From NCBI RefSeq assembly GCF_902497555.1, contig NZ_CABVGP010000001.1, forward strand, positions 1,240,001 through 1,304,000: DNA of 64,000 nt, read 5' to 3'. Below, piece by piece: positions 42,692-51,837 of the stretch. The position numbers and the translations under genes are program-made. The notes under the pieces were generated by a model. That model saw only the letters and a program-made list of their open reading frames with translations. It had not been told where the DNA came from and did no database searches. The first letter of the stretch is position 1. Each line of letters starts with the position of its first letter. This DNA is from Amycolatopsis camponoti (GTDB lineage Bacteria > Actinomycetota > Actinomycetes > Mycobacteriales > Pseudonocardiaceae).

Positions 42692-43390
42692 GTGGTGGCG
42701 GTGCCGGAGGCGCTGGCCGGGCTCACGGCGATCCCGGGGGTCCGCACGGCGGCGGAGCTGAGCCCGGCCGCGGCCGTGTCGCCGGCTTCGGCCGGGTTGT
42801 TGACGGTGCTGCCCCCGCTGGCGCGGTTGCTGCCGGGCGGCGGGTTGCGCCGCGGCAGCACGATCTCACTGGCCGGCGCGACGTCCCTGGTACCGGCCCT
42901 GCTGGCGGCGGCCACGCGCGACGGTTCGTGGGCGGCGGTGACGGCGCTTCCCGAGCTGGGCCTGGCCGCGGCGGCGGAGCTGGGCGTCGACCTGGAGCGG
43001 ATCGCGCTGGTGCCCCACCCCGGCGCGGAGCTGACGGGTGTGTTGTCGGCGCTGGTGGACGGGTTCGACGTGGTGGTCCTCGGACCGGTCGCGGTCCAGC
43101 CCCAGCTCGCCCGCCGCTTGGCGGGCCGGGTGCGCAACCGGGGAACGGTGTTGCTGAAGGTGGGGCCGTGGCCGGGAGCGGACTTGGAGCTGCGCGTATC
43201 GGGCCGCCGATGGCACGGCCTGACCCCGGACGGCCACGGCCACCTGCGAACCCGCGAGGTGACGGCGACAAGCCACGGCCGAGGATCGGCGGCGAGGCCG
43301 TCATCGGTGCGGTTGCAGCTGCCGGGACCGGGCGGGGTGGTGGCGGCGGGGGAGCCGCGAGAGCGGCGCTTGGCCGAGGTGGCCGGGTGA
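42692..43390 (+). CDS. imuA': ImuA', mutasome accessory protein
   Basis: The 232-residue RecA-like protein needed for ImuB/DnaE2 damage tolerance has the core LLPGGGLRRGSTISLAGATSLVPALLAAA (about 49-77), where a P-loop would be, but lacks the GKT of an active ATPase, as usual for ImuA'. It is preceded by an SOS box and followed by imuB and dnaE2 on the same strand. The last about 45 residues are low-complexity. Confidence 0.85.
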   Translation: MVAVPEALAGLTAIPGVRTAAELSPAAAVSPASAGLLTVLPPLARLLPGGGLRRGSTISLAGATSLVPALLAAATRDGSWAAVTALPELGLAAAAELGVDLERIALVPHPGAELTGVLSALVDGFDVVVLGPVAVQPQLARRLAGRVRNRGTVLLKVGPWPGADLELRVSGRRWHGLTPDGHGHLRTREVTATSHGRGSAARPSSVRLQLPGPGGVVAAGEPRERRLAEVAG

Positions 43391-43773
43391 GCGATGGTGC
43401 CGCAGAGGTCGGTGCCGGAGCACGCGGACGCACCGGATCCGCACGATGACCGGCGGGCCACGGTGTTTCGCCGCGGCCTAGGACTGGGCGATGAGGCAGG
43501 TCGTGCCGGGTGTTGTTTCAGCGCGGGGAAGTGCGGCGGATCGGGCGCATCGCGCGATGCCTGGCGTGTCGTGCTTGCCCGCGGCGGTTGTCGTGGCTCG
43601 CGCGTGGCGGGGCCTGGCGAACCGGGAGCCGTGCCGCGGTCGTGCGATGACCGGCGGGCCACAGTGTCTCGCCCCTGCGTAGTTCCGCGCGATGGGCAGG
43701 CAACAGAGGCCCCTCGCGCCGATAGCGGCCGGGTGTTTTGCCGCCACCGCACCATCCTCGGCGCGGCCGCGGG
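43391..43773. repeat. imuA'-imuB spacer with an imperfect direct repeat
   Basis: This 383-base spacer has no convincing gene. It contains a 29-base repeat (CGATGACCGGCGGGCCAC...TCGCC) at 43444-43472 and 43645-43673 with two differences. Each copy is followed within 25-90 bases by a similar GCCGGGTGTT word, suggesting an old duplication of about 200 bases. It separates two genes that are usually adjacent. Confidence 0.55.
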
Positions 43774-45345
43774 ATGAACGGTCCGCCACGGCTGCTCGTG
43801 CTGTGGTGCCCGGACTGGCCGGTCGTCGCCGCCGGGGCCGCTGCCGGTACCTCGCCCCTCGCTCCCGCCGCCGTCTTCTCCGGCAGCCGGGTGGTCGCCT
43901 GCTCCGCCGAAGCGCGCCGCGGTGGCGTCGGACGTGGCATGCGCCGGCGCGATGCCCAGTCGCGGTGCCCGGAACTCGTGATGCACCAGCACGATCCGGA
44001 CCGCGACGCCCGGCTCTTCGAACCCGTCGCCGCCGCTGTCGAAGCGCAGGCCGTCGGGGTCGAGGTCGTGCGGCCGGGCATCGTCGCCGTGCCCGTCACC
44101 GGTGCCGCCGGGTACTTCGGCGGCGAAGAAGCCCTTGCCGAGCTCCTCGTCGACGAGGTCGCCGCCCGTGCCGGCGTCGAGTGCCAGGTCGGGATCGCCG
44201 ACGGCCTCTTCGCCGCGACCCTCGCCGCCCGCCGCTCGGCCCTTGTCGCGCCCGGGGGCACCGAAGCCTTCCTCGCGCCCCTCCCGATCACCGAGCTGGA
44301 CCAGCCGGGCGACGACCGCGGCGAGCTCGTCGGCACCCTCCGCCGCCTCGGCCTGCGCACCCTCGGCGCGTTCGCCGCCCTGGCCGAACGCGACGTCGCC
44401 GGCCGCTTCGCCAAGGACGCCATCACCGCCCACCGCCTCGCCCGCGGCCTCGCCGAACGCCCGCCGCTGCGGCGCGCCCTCCCGCCGGACCTGACCGTCA
44501 CCGAAACCTTCGACGACCCCCTCAGACGCATCGACGAAGCCGCCTTCGTCGCGAAGACCCTCGGCGAACGCTTCTTCGCCGGCCTCGCGAACCACGGCCT
44601 CGCCTGCACCCGCCTGGCCATCGTCGCCGTCACCGAAGCCGGCGAAGAGCGCGTACGCGTCTGGCGCTGCGCCGAACCCCTGACCGCCCGCGCGACGGCC
44701 GACCGCGTGCGCTGGCAGTGCGAAGGCTGGCTCACCACCCGCGACCGGCCCAGCGCCGGGATCGTCCGGCTGCGCCTGGACCCCGAAGAGGTCGTCGGCG
44801 GGGAAGCCCTGCAGCTGCAGCTCGGCTCGATGGGCCGCGACGCCGACGCCGCCGAGCGCGCCGGCCGCGCCCTGGTGCGCATCCAGGGCCTGCTCGGGCC
44901 GGACGCCGTCGTCACCCCGCTCCTCGACGGCGGCCGCGGCCCGGCCGAGCGCGTCCGCCTGGTCCCGTGGGGCGAGCCGCGGCGCGTGGTGACCGAGGAC
45001 CGGCCGTGGCCGGGCCGCCTGCCCGCGCCCTCCCCGGCCTGGGTGCCGCCCCGGCCACCGTCGGCCCGGGTGCTCGACGCGATCGGCGACGCGGTCCGCT
45101 GCACCGAGCGCGGCGAGCTCAGCTACCCGCCGGCCACGGTCACGATCGGCGACGGGCCGTCGCGCCGGGTCCTCGGCTCGGCGGGGCCGTGGATGGTGCA
45201 CCCGTCGCTGCCGGCGAAGCGCGGCGCGCGGCCGACGGCCCGGATGCAGGTGGTCCTGGAAGGCGAGGACGACGACCTCGCGCTGCTGCTCGAAGCCACC
45301 GTCGGCGTAGATCCACAGTGGACAGTCGAAGGCGTCTACGACTAG
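43774..45345 (+). CDS. imuB: ImuB, Y-family polymerase-like mutasome protein
   Basis: The 523-residue catalytically inactive Y-family polymerase relative bridges the beta clamp and DnaE2. The N-terminal LLVLWCPDWPVVAA lacks the paired acidic residues of active polymerases. GLFAATLAAR, LPITELD and RLGLRTLGAFAAL mark the palm and little-finger regions. A motif VRLVPWGEP near residue 395 sits where the clamp-binding QLPLWG-type motif is expected. The ATG at 43774 is preferred over an in-frame TTG at 43738. Confidence 0.9.
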   Translation: MNGPPRLLVLWCPDWPVVAAGAAAGTSPLAPAAVFSGSRVVACSAEARRGGVGRGMRRRDAQSRCPELVMHQHDPDRDARLFEPVAAAVEAQAVGVEVVRPGIVAVPVTGAAGYFGGEEALAELLVDEVAARAGVECQVGIADGLFAATLAARRSALVAPGGTEAFLAPLPITELDQPGDDRGELVGTLRRLGLRTLGAFAALAERDVAGRFAKDAITAHRLARGLAERPPLRRALPPDLTVTETFDDPLRRIDEAAFVAKTLGERFFAGLANHGLACTRLAIVAVTEAGEERVRVWRCAEPLTARATADRVRWQCEGWLTTRDRPSAGIVRLRLDPEEVVGGEALQLQLGSMGRDADAAERAGRALVRIQGLLGPDAVVTPLLDGGRGPAERVRLVPWGEPRRVVTEDRPWPGRLPAPSPAWVPPRPPSARVLDAIGDAVRCTERGELSYPPATVTIGDGPSRRVLGSAGPWMVHPSLPAKRGARPTARMQVVLEGEDDDLALLLEATVGVDPQWTVEGVYD

Positions 45346-45414
45346 TCCTTTGTGACCGATGCGACGGAGCGGTTGACACCGGACGCTCCCCGGCTCAGGA
45401 TCGATACGTCGTAG

Positions 45415-45430
45415 TCGTACGTGTGTTCGA
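45415..45430 (+). promoter_or_regulatory. SOS box (LexA site) upstream of dnaE2
   Basis: TCGTACGTGTGTTCGA matches TCGAAC-N4-GTTCGA at 11 of 12 fixed positions. It lies 33 bases before the dnaE2 start, so dnaE2 probably has its own damage-inducible promoter. Confidence 0.8.
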
Positions 45431-45463
45431 ACAGTAGTCGCTGGCTTCCCCACAGCGAACTCC

Positions 45464-48400
45464 TTGTGGGGGAGCGGAGTCTTGGCGTTCAACAATCCGA
45501 ATGTGCCGTGGTCCGAAGTGGAGCGGATCGCTTCCGGCCGACCTCCGGGAGGCGACGGCAACGACGCCCCGGCGTGGTCGCGCAAACGCGAAGGGTATGC
45601 CGGGGCGCCGAAAGACCTTCAGGACCGCAAGAGCCGGGACCACGGTGGCGACCGAATCCGTGCCCCCTACGCCGAGCTGCACGTCCACTCCAACTTCAGC
45701 TTCCTCGACGGCGCGAGCCACCCCGAGACGCTCGTCGAGGAGGCCGCGCGGCTCGAGCTCGACGCCCTCGTCCTCACCGACCACGACGGCATGTACGGCG
45801 CCGTCCGGTTCAACGACGCCGCCCGCGAGCTCGGCGTCCGGGTCGGGTTCGGGGCCGAGCTCTCGCTCGACCTGCCCGCACCGCAGGCCGGCGAACCCGA
45901 TCCGAAAGGCTCGCACCTGCTGGTGATCGCGCGGCAGCAGGCCGGGTACCACCGGCTCTGCAAGGTCATCTCCCGCGCCCAGCTCGCCGGCGGGGAGAAG
46001 GGCCGGCCCGTCTACGACGTCGAGGAGCTGGTCGACGAGCTGGCCGGGCACGTCGTCGTGCTCACCGGCTGCCGCAAGGGGCCGGTCCGCCGGGCGCTCG
46101 CCGAGCACGGGCCCGCCGCCGCGCGGGCCGAGCTGGGCCGGCTGGCGGACTGGTTCGGGCCCCGGCACGTCGCCGTCGAGCTGATCGACCACCGCCAGCC
46201 CCTCGACGACGCGGCCAACGACCACCTCGCCGGGATGGCGAGGGAGCTGCGGCTGCCGACCGTCGTCTCGAACAACGCGCACTACGCCCGCCCGGAGGAC
46301 GCCGTCGTGGCCGACGCGGTCGCCGCCGTCCGGGCCCGCCGGTCGGCCGAGGACCTCGAAGGCTGGCGGCCGCCGTCGGGGCAGGCGTTCCTGCGGTCCG
46401 GGATGGAGCAACGCCGCCGTTTCGAGCGCCGCTACCCCGGCGCGGTCGGGCGGGCCGCCGTCCTCGGCGTCGAGGTCGCGTTCGACCTGAACCTCGTCGC
46501 CCCCGATCTCCCGCCCTTCCCGGTGCCGCCCGGCCACGACGAGATGTCGTTCCTGAGCGAGCTGACCCGGCTCGGCGCGGCGAAACGCTACGGGTCGCGG
46601 GAGGAGAACCCGAAGGCCTACGCCCAGCTCGACCACGAGCTCGCCATCATCGGGAAACTCGATTTCCCGGGCTACTTCCTCGTGGTGTGGGACATCGTCC
46701 GGTTCTGCAGGGAATCCGGCATCCTTTGCCAGGGCCGCGGTTCCGCGGCGAACTCCGCGGTCTGCTACGCCCTGGAGATCTGCCACGCCGACCCGGTGAA
46801 GTGGAACCTGCTCTTCGAACGCTTCCTCGCCCCGGAACGCGACGGGCCGCCGGACATCGACGTCGACATCGAGTCCGGCCGCCGCGAGGAGGCCATCCAG
46901 TACGTCTACGAAAAACACGGCCGCTTCCACGCCGCGCAGGTCGCCAACGTCATCACCTACCGCGCGCCGTCCGCGATCCGCGACGCCGCGAAAGCCCTCG
47001 GCCACAGCCCCGGTCAGCAGGACGCCTACAGCAAGCTCGTGGACCGCTGGGGCGGGACCAAGCAGCAGACGGCGGGCGATATCCCGGCCGACGTCCTCGA
47101 CCTGGCCGCCCGGATCGAGGACTTCCCGCGCCACCTCGGCATCCACTCCGGGGGCATGGTGATCTCGAAGCAGCCGGTGTCCGAAGTGGTCCCGGTCGAA
47201 TGGGCGACCATGGCCGACCGGAGCGTGCTGCAGTGGGACAAGGACGACTGCGCGACCGTCGGCCTGGTCAAGTTCGACCTGCTCGGCCTCGGCATGCTGT
47301 CCGCGCTGCACTACACGATCGACCTCGTCGCCGAGCACCACGGATCCACTGTGGACCTGGGCGAGCTCGACCTCGCCGACCCGAACGTCTACGACATGCT
47401 CTGCGAAGCCGACGCCATCGGAGTGTTCCAAGTGGAGTCACGCGCGCAGCTGGCGACGCTGCCGCGGTTGCGGCCGCGCGAGTTCTACGACCTCGTCGTC
47501 GAAGTCGCGCTGATCCGGCCCGGCCCGATCCAGGGCGGCTCGGTGCACCCGTACATCCGGCGGCGCCGCGAGGAAGAGAAGTGGCAGCACGCCCACCCGC
47601 TGCTGGCGTCCAGCTTGGACCGGACGCTCGGCGTGCCGCTGTTCCAGGAACAGGTGATGCAGATGGCGGTCGACGTCGCGAGCTTCACCCCGGCCGAGGC
47701 CGACCAGCTGCGCCGCGCCATGGGCGCCAAGCGCTCCAGCGCGAAGATGAAAGCGCTGATGGCGCGGTTCTTCGCCGGCTGCGAAGCCAACGGCCTCGAC
47801 CGCGAGCTGGCGACGCGGATCTTCGAGCAGATCCACGCCTTTTCCGGCTATGGCTTCCCCGAAGCGCATTCGATGTCGTTCGCGCTGCTGGTGTACGCGA
47901 GCGCGTGGTTCAAGCGCTACTACCCGGCCGCGTTCTGCGCCGGGCTGCTGCGCGCGCAGCCGATGGGCTTCTACAGCCCGCAGTCGCTGGTCGCCGACGC
48001 GCGCCGCCACGGCGTCCGCGTCCGCGAACCGGACCTCAACGCCAGCCTCGCGCACGCCACCCTCGAACCCGACGCCGGCAGCACCGGCGGCGTCGCGCTC
48101 CGCCTCGGCCTCGCCGGGGTCCGGCACCTCGGTGACGACGTCGCCGACTCGATCGTCGCCGAGCGCGACGCGAACGGCCCGTACGCCGGGGCCGGCGACC
48201 TCACCCGGCGCGTCCGGCTGAAGAAGAACGCCGTCGAAGCCCTGGCCACCGCGGGCGCGTTCGGCGGCGACCGGCGTCAGGACCTCTGGGCCGCCGGTGC
48301 CGCGGCGACCACCCGCCCCGGGCACCTGCCCGGCCTCGCCCCGGGCCTCGACGCGCCCGCGCTGCCGGGCATGACGCGGCTGGAGGTGACGGCCGCGGAC

Positions 48401-48787
48401 CTGTGGGCGACCGGCGTCTCCCCGGACAGCCACCCCGTCGAGTACCTGCGCGAGCTGCTCACCGCGCGCGGCGCTTTGCCGGTCGCCGAGCTCATGCGGG
48501 TCGAGGACGGGACGCGGGTGTGGGTCGGCGGCGCCGTGACGCACCGGCAGCGCCCGGCCACCGCCGGCGGGATCACGTTCCTCAACCTCGAGGACGAGAC
48601 CGGCATGGCCAACGTCCTCGTCTCGCCCGGCCTGTGGCAGCGGCAGCGCCTGGTCGCCCGCACCAGCGCGGCGCTGCTGATCCGCGGGCGGGCGCAGGTC
48701 GCGGAGGGCGTCGTCACGCTCGTCGCCGACCGCCTCGAACGCCTCGACCTGTCGATGCGGGCGGGGCCGTCGCGAGACTTCCGTTGA
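45464..48787 (+). CDS. dnaE2: DnaE2, error-prone DNA polymerase III alpha subunit
   Basis: The 1107-residue C-family polymerase carries out damage-induced mutagenesis. The PHP domain begins at YAELHVHSNFSFLDGASHP near residue 67. The polymerase core has CQGRGSAANSAVCY near 424 and catalytic aspartates in PPDIDVDIESGRREE near 464. Thumb and fingers follow, with a C-terminal OB-fold near 1010-1080. The first about 60 residues are charged and non-conserved, so the true start could be slightly later than GTG 45464. It forms the mutasome with imuA' and imuB. Confidence 0.93.
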   Translation: MWGSGVLAFNNPNVPWSEVERIASGRPPGGDGNDAPAWSRKREGYAGAPKDLQDRKSRDHGGDRIRAPYAELHVHSNFSFLDGASHPETLVEEAARLELDALVLTDHDGMYGAVRFNDAARELGVRVGFGAELSLDLPAPQAGEPDPKGSHLLVIARQQAGYHRLCKVISRAQLAGGEKGRPVYDVEELVDELAGHVVVLTGCRKGPVRRALAEHGPAAARAELGRLADWFGPRHVAVELIDHRQPLDDAANDHLAGMARELRLPTVVSNNAHYARPEDAVVADAVAAVRARRSAEDLEGWRPPSGQAFLRSGMEQRRRFERRYPGAVGRAAVLGVEVAFDLNLVAPDLPPFPVPPGHDEMSFLSELTRLGAAKRYGSREENPKAYAQLDHELAIIGKLDFPGYFLVVWDIVRFCRESGILCQGRGSAANSAVCYALEICHADPVKWNLLFERFLAPERDGPPDIDVDIESGRREEAIQYVYEKHGRFHAAQVANVITYRAPSAIRDAAKALGHSPGQQDAYSKLVDRWGGTKQQTAGDIPADVLDLAARIEDFPRHLGIHSGGMVISKQPVSEVVPVEWATMADRSVLQWDKDDCATVGLVKFDLLGLGMLSALHYTIDLVAEHHGSTVDLGELDLADPNVYDMLCEADAIGVFQVESRAQLATLPRLRPREFYDLVVEVALIRPGPIQGGSVHPYIRRRREEEKWQHAHPLLASSLDRTLGVPLFQEQVMQMAVDVASFTPAEADQLRRAMGAKRSSAKMKALMARFFAGCEANGLDRELATRIFEQIHAFSGYGFPEAHSMSFALLVYASAWFKRYYPAAFCAGLLRAQPMGFYSPQSLVADARRHGVRVREPDLNASLAHATLEPDAGSTGGVALRLGLAGVRHLGDDVADSIVAERDANGPYAGAGDLTRRVRLKKNAVEALATAGAFGGDRRQDLWAAGAAATTRPGHLPGLAPGLDAPALPGMTRLEVTAADLWATGVSPDSHPVEYLRELLTARGALPVAELMRVEDGTRVWVGGAVTHRQRPATAGGITFLNLEDETGMANVLVSPGLWQRQRLVARTSAALLIRGRAQVAEGVVTLVADRLERLDLSMRAGPSRDFR

Positions 48788-48815
48788 CTTCCGGGCCGCG
48801 CACTGGTTCTCTGCT

Positions 48816-48831
48816 CTGAGAGCGCTCTCAG
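48816..48831 (+). promoter_or_regulatory. CebR-like (LacI-family) operator
   Basis: CTGAGAGCGCTCTCAG is a 16-bp perfect palindrome 38 bases before the glycoside hydrolase start. Its core TGAGAGCGCTCTCA differs from the CebR/CelR cellulose-utilisation operator (TGGGAGCGCTCCCA) at one symmetric pair. It suggests repression relieved by cello- or xylo-oligosaccharides. Confidence 0.72.
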
Positions 48832-48868
48832 CCATCCGTACGTCTCGACGAGTGAGGATGGACGATCC

Positions 48869-50839
48869 ATGACAGCTCGACGTCTGCGCTGGGCAGCGTG
48901 GCCGGTGGCCGCCCTGCTCGTGGCGGCCGTGCCGGCGGCGGCCGCGGCGACCCCGCCCGAAGCGACCGTGACGGTCAACGCGAAAGCGGGGCTGGCCACC
49001 GTGCCGGACACCGCGCTCGGCATCAACCACGCGGTGTGGGACAGCCAGCTCGGCACTGACACCGTGGCCGACCTGTTCGGCGCCGCGGGGGTTCGCACGA
49101 TGCGCTACCCCGGCGGCTCCTACGGCGACATCTACCACTGGAAGGACAACACCGCGCCGGGCGGCTACGTGGCGCCCGGCACCGATTTCGACACGTTCAT
49201 GGGCGGCGTCCGGCGGGCCGGCGCGCAGCCGATCGTCATCGCCAACTACGGCACCGGGACGCCGCAGGAGGCCGCGGACTGGGTGCGGTACGCGAACGTC
49301 ACGAAGGGTTATGGCGTCAAGTACTGGGAGATCGGCAACGAGCTCTACGGCAACGGCCACTACGGCGCGAACTGGGAGGCCGACGACCACGAGGACAAGA
49401 GCCCGGCCGCGTACGCCGCGGGCGTCGTGGCTTACGCCGACGCGATGAAGGCCGCCGACCCGTCGGTGAAGATCGGCGCGGTGCTGACGACGCCGGCGAA
49501 CTGGCCGGACGGCATCGTCGGCGCGGGGGACACCGGAACGTGGAACCGGACGGTGCTGTCGATCGCGGGGCCGCACATCGACTTCGCCGTGCTGCACTGG
49601 TATCCGAGCGCTTCGACGGCCGCGGAAGCGCTGACCAGGACCGAGCAGGTGGACGACATGATCTACCTGGCGCGGGAGCAGATCACGCGGTACGCGGGCC
49701 GGTCGCTCGGCATCGCACTGACCGAGACGAACACGCCGGTCGGCATGGACACCCAGCCGGGCGCGCTGTTCGCGGCCGAAGCGTACGCGTCCCTGCTGGA
49801 GAACGGCGTCTTCACGGTGGACTGGTGGGACACGCACAACGGCGGGACCGCACTGTCCACAGTGGCCGGTTACCCGGACTACGGCGACTCCGGCCTGCTC
49901 TCCAGTGCGACCTGTCTCGACGGCGGGTGCGAGCCCGCGCTCAACACGCCGTTCGCACCGTATTACGGACTGAAGATGCTGAGCACGTTCGCGCGTCCGG
50001 GTGATCAGTTCGTCCGGGCCGGCGCGGACGACCCGCTTCTGGACGTCCACGCGGTTCGCCGTCCGAACGGGGACCTCGCGGTTCTGCTGGTGAACAAGGA
50101 TCCTTCCGCGGCGCGGGTGGTGAACCTGGACTACCCGGCGTCCGTCACGGATGTCTTCACCTTCACGAACGGCGCGACGTCGATCGTTCACGCGTCTTCG
50201 TGGGACCGGACGGTGCCGCCGTACTCCCTGACGACCGTGGTCCTGCACCCCGCCGCTTCGGTCCGGTTGGCCGCACCGGGCCAGCCGACGGCGACGACGA
50301 CCGACAAGACGGCGACGATCAGCTGGCCGGCGTCGGCGCCCGGCGTGAAGTACGAGGTGTACCGGCAGGCGGGCGCGGTGAGCGAGCAGTGGGGCGAGAC
50401 GACGGGGACATCGTTGTCCGTCGGGAACCTGGTCCCGGGAACGCGCTACACGGTGAACGTCCTGGCCCGCGACGCGGCGGGGAACGTGTCGTGGGCGTCA
50501 CCGCCGTCGACCTTGACGACGGGTGCGCCTTCGGCCAGCAGCTGCACGGTGACGTTGACGGACGTGAACGACTGGGCGAGCGGGTTCGTGGGCGGAATCC
50601 ACGTGGTGTCGTCGGCGGCGGTGGGTGACTGGACGTTGACGTTCACGTGGCCGACCGCGCGTCAGCGGGTGACGAGCGGCTGGAACGGAACGTGGACCCA
50701 GGAGGGGGCGGCGGTGAAGGTGACGTCGTCGGCACCGTTGAAGCCGGGCGCGGATGTCGGGTTCGTGGCGGACTACGGCGGGCCGAACATCCTGCCGACG
50801 GCGTTCCGGGTGAACGGAACCTTGTGCGCGGTGGGCTGA
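48869..50839 (+). CDS. Secreted glycoside hydrolase with FN3 and CBM2 modules
   Basis: The 656-residue exported enzyme has a signal peptide at 1-26. A clan-A-type catalytic barrel (about 30-370) has the likely acid/base in YWEIGNELYGN near 155 and a nucleophile candidate in IALTETNTP near 285. A beta-sandwich follows, then a fibronectin III domain (about 468-550) and a C-terminal family 2-like cellulose-binding module (about 555-656) with paired cysteines. The arrangement suits an arabinofuranosidase- or glucanase-like enzyme acting on plant cell walls. The CebR-like operator upstream agrees. Confidence 0.82.
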   Translation: MTARRLRWAAWPVAALLVAAVPAAAAATPPEATVTVNAKAGLATVPDTALGINHAVWDSQLGTDTVADLFGAAGVRTMRYPGGSYGDIYHWKDNTAPGGYVAPGTDFDTFMGGVRRAGAQPIVIANYGTGTPQEAADWVRYANVTKGYGVKYWEIGNELYGNGHYGANWEADDHEDKSPAAYAAGVVAYADAMKAADPSVKIGAVLTTPANWPDGIVGAGDTGTWNRTVLSIAGPHIDFAVLHWYPSASTAAEALTRTEQVDDMIYLAREQITRYAGRSLGIALTETNTPVGMDTQPGALFAAEAYASLLENGVFTVDWWDTHNGGTALSTVAGYPDYGDSGLLSSATCLDGGCEPALNTPFAPYYGLKMLSTFARPGDQFVRAGADDPLLDVHAVRRPNGDLAVLLVNKDPSAARVVNLDYPASVTDVFTFTNGATSIVHASSWDRTVPPYSLTTVVLHPAASVRLAAPGQPTATTTDKTATISWPASAPGVKYEVYRQAGAVSEQWGETTGTSLSVGNLVPGTRYTVNVLARDAAGNVSWASPPSTLTTGAPSASSCTVTLTDVNDWASGFVGGIHVVSSAAVGDWTLTFTWPTARQRVTSGWNGTWTQEGAAVKVTSSAPLKPGADVGFVADYGGPNILPTAFRVNGTLCAVG

Positions 50840-50962
50840 CCGGCGGTCGCCAGGCAGCCCGGGTAGGTCGGAATCCCGGTCGCGCCCTCGGCCCAATCGC
50901 CCAGGCGGATGGCGAGGTGGCCGGTGAAGTCGCCCGCGGTGGGCGAAACGTGACAGCTGCGC

Positions 50963-51379
50963 TCAGTCCGAGCGGGCCAGCCGGGCCAAGGCCGACCGCA
51001 GCACTCGCCGCTCCTCGGCGCTCAGCCCCGTCAGCATCCGCTCCTCCGCCACCCGGATCGCGTCCCGCACCGCCCGGTGCCGCCGAACGCCGGCGGCCGT
51101 CAACCGCACCACCCGGGCGCGCCGGTCGGACGGGTCCGGCGAACGGCTCACCAACCCCTCCGCGACCAGCCCGTCCAGCAACGCGATCAGCCGCGTCTTG
51201 TCGTAGTGGATCTGCTGGGCCAGCACCAGCTGGCTCGGCGCCGCCCCCGGGGACAGGGCCGACAGCACCACGTACTGCCACATCGAGAGCCCGTGCTCCT
51301 CCAGGATCGGGCGCTCGGCCTCGGCCAGTGCGCGGCCGGCTCCCGCGCAGAGGGCCGCCAGGTCGTCGTCCTCCGTCAC
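50963..51379 (-). CDS. MarR-family transcriptional regulator
   Basis: The 138-residue MarR protein reads LSMWQYVVLSALSPGAAPSQLVLAQQIHYDKTRLIALLDGLVAEGLVSRSPDPSDRRARVVRLTAAG. I take the GTG at 51379; an upstream ATG at 51442 would run through the divergent promoter. An imperfect palindrome ATAAGC-AGAT-GCGTAT at 51407-51422 between it and the SRPBCC gene is a likely operator. It probably controls the divergent SRPBCC-methyltransferase pair. Confidence 0.85.
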   Translation of the reverse strand: MTEDDDLAALCAGAGRALAEAERPILEEHGLSMWQYVVLSALSPGAAPSQLVLAQQIHYDKTRLIALLDGLVAEGLVSRSPDPSDRRARVVRLTAAGVRRHRAVRDAIRVAEERMLTGLSAEERRVLRSALARLARSD

Positions 51380-51406
51380 GCGGGGAATCTTACGCTTGGA
51401 CAAATC

Positions 51407-51422
51407 ATAAGCAGATGCGTAT
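51407..51422. promoter_or_regulatory. Candidate MarR operator
   Basis: ATAAGC(AGAT)GCGTAT is a 6-bp inverted repeat with one mismatch in the AT-rich gap between the divergent MarR and SRPBCC genes, ten bases before the SRPBCC start codon. Confidence 0.5.
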
Positions 51423-51432
51423 CGTTTCTGGC

Positions 51433-51837
51433 ATGACATCAATCGAGACAGGACACGCCGAGACCCGCACGATCACCATCGCTGCGGCGCCCGCGCGGGT
51501 CGTCGACTACCTCTCCGACGGGCGCCACCTGCCCGAATGGGCGCCCGGCTTCGCGCCCGCCGTCGAACACGAACAGGGCGACGTCTGGCGCATTCCCGGT
51601 GCGGGCGAGCCGCGCCGGGTCGTCGTGCGCACCGCGAAGGGCCATGGCGTTGTCGACTTCGTCAGTGCCGAGGCTCCGAACCAAGGCCTCTTCGCCCGCG
51701 TGCTCCCCAACCTGACCGGCGCCGAGCTGATCTTCAGCCTCTTCTTCCCCGAGGGAACCGAACCGTCGGCCGTCGACGCGCAGATGGCGGTCGTCGCCCA
51801 GGAACTCGAGGCCGTGCGAGAGCGCGTCGAAGCGTGA
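51433..51837 (+). CDS. SRPBCC-family (START/Bet v1-like) protein
   Basis: The 134-residue protein has a SRPBCC fold pattern: TITIAAAPARVVDYLSDGRHLPEWAPGF at the N-terminus, a beta-rich middle (RRVVVRTAKGHGVVDFVS) and a long C-terminal helix (AVDAQMAVVAQELEAVRERV). Such proteins bind hydrophobic ligands or act as cyclase-like or self-protection proteins. It is translationally coupled (GTGA) to the methyltransferase gene and divergent from a MarR regulator. Confidence 0.82.
   Translation: MTSIETGHAETRTITIAAAPARVVDYLSDGRHLPEWAPGFAPAVEHEQGDVWRIPGAGEPRRVVVRTAKGHGVVDFVSAEAPNQGLFARVLPNLTGAELIFSLFFPEGTEPSAVDAQMAVVAQELEAVRERVEA

Noticed and set aside
43478..43789. Small minus-strand ORF in the imuA'-imuB spacer
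   Set aside because: It is low-complexity, overlaps the imuB start and reflects the internal repeat; there is no ribosome site or family pattern.
42595..45585. Minus-strand open frame of nearly 1000 codons opposite imuA'/imuB
   Set aside because: Its composition is typical of antisense frames in high-GC DNA, and the plus strand carries ImuA' and ImuB with recognisable motifs and an SOS box.
47438..50248. Long minus-strand frame opposite dnaE2 and the glycoside hydrolase gene
   Set aside because: It has no domain pattern and spans two unrelated plus-strand genes and their intergenic operator.
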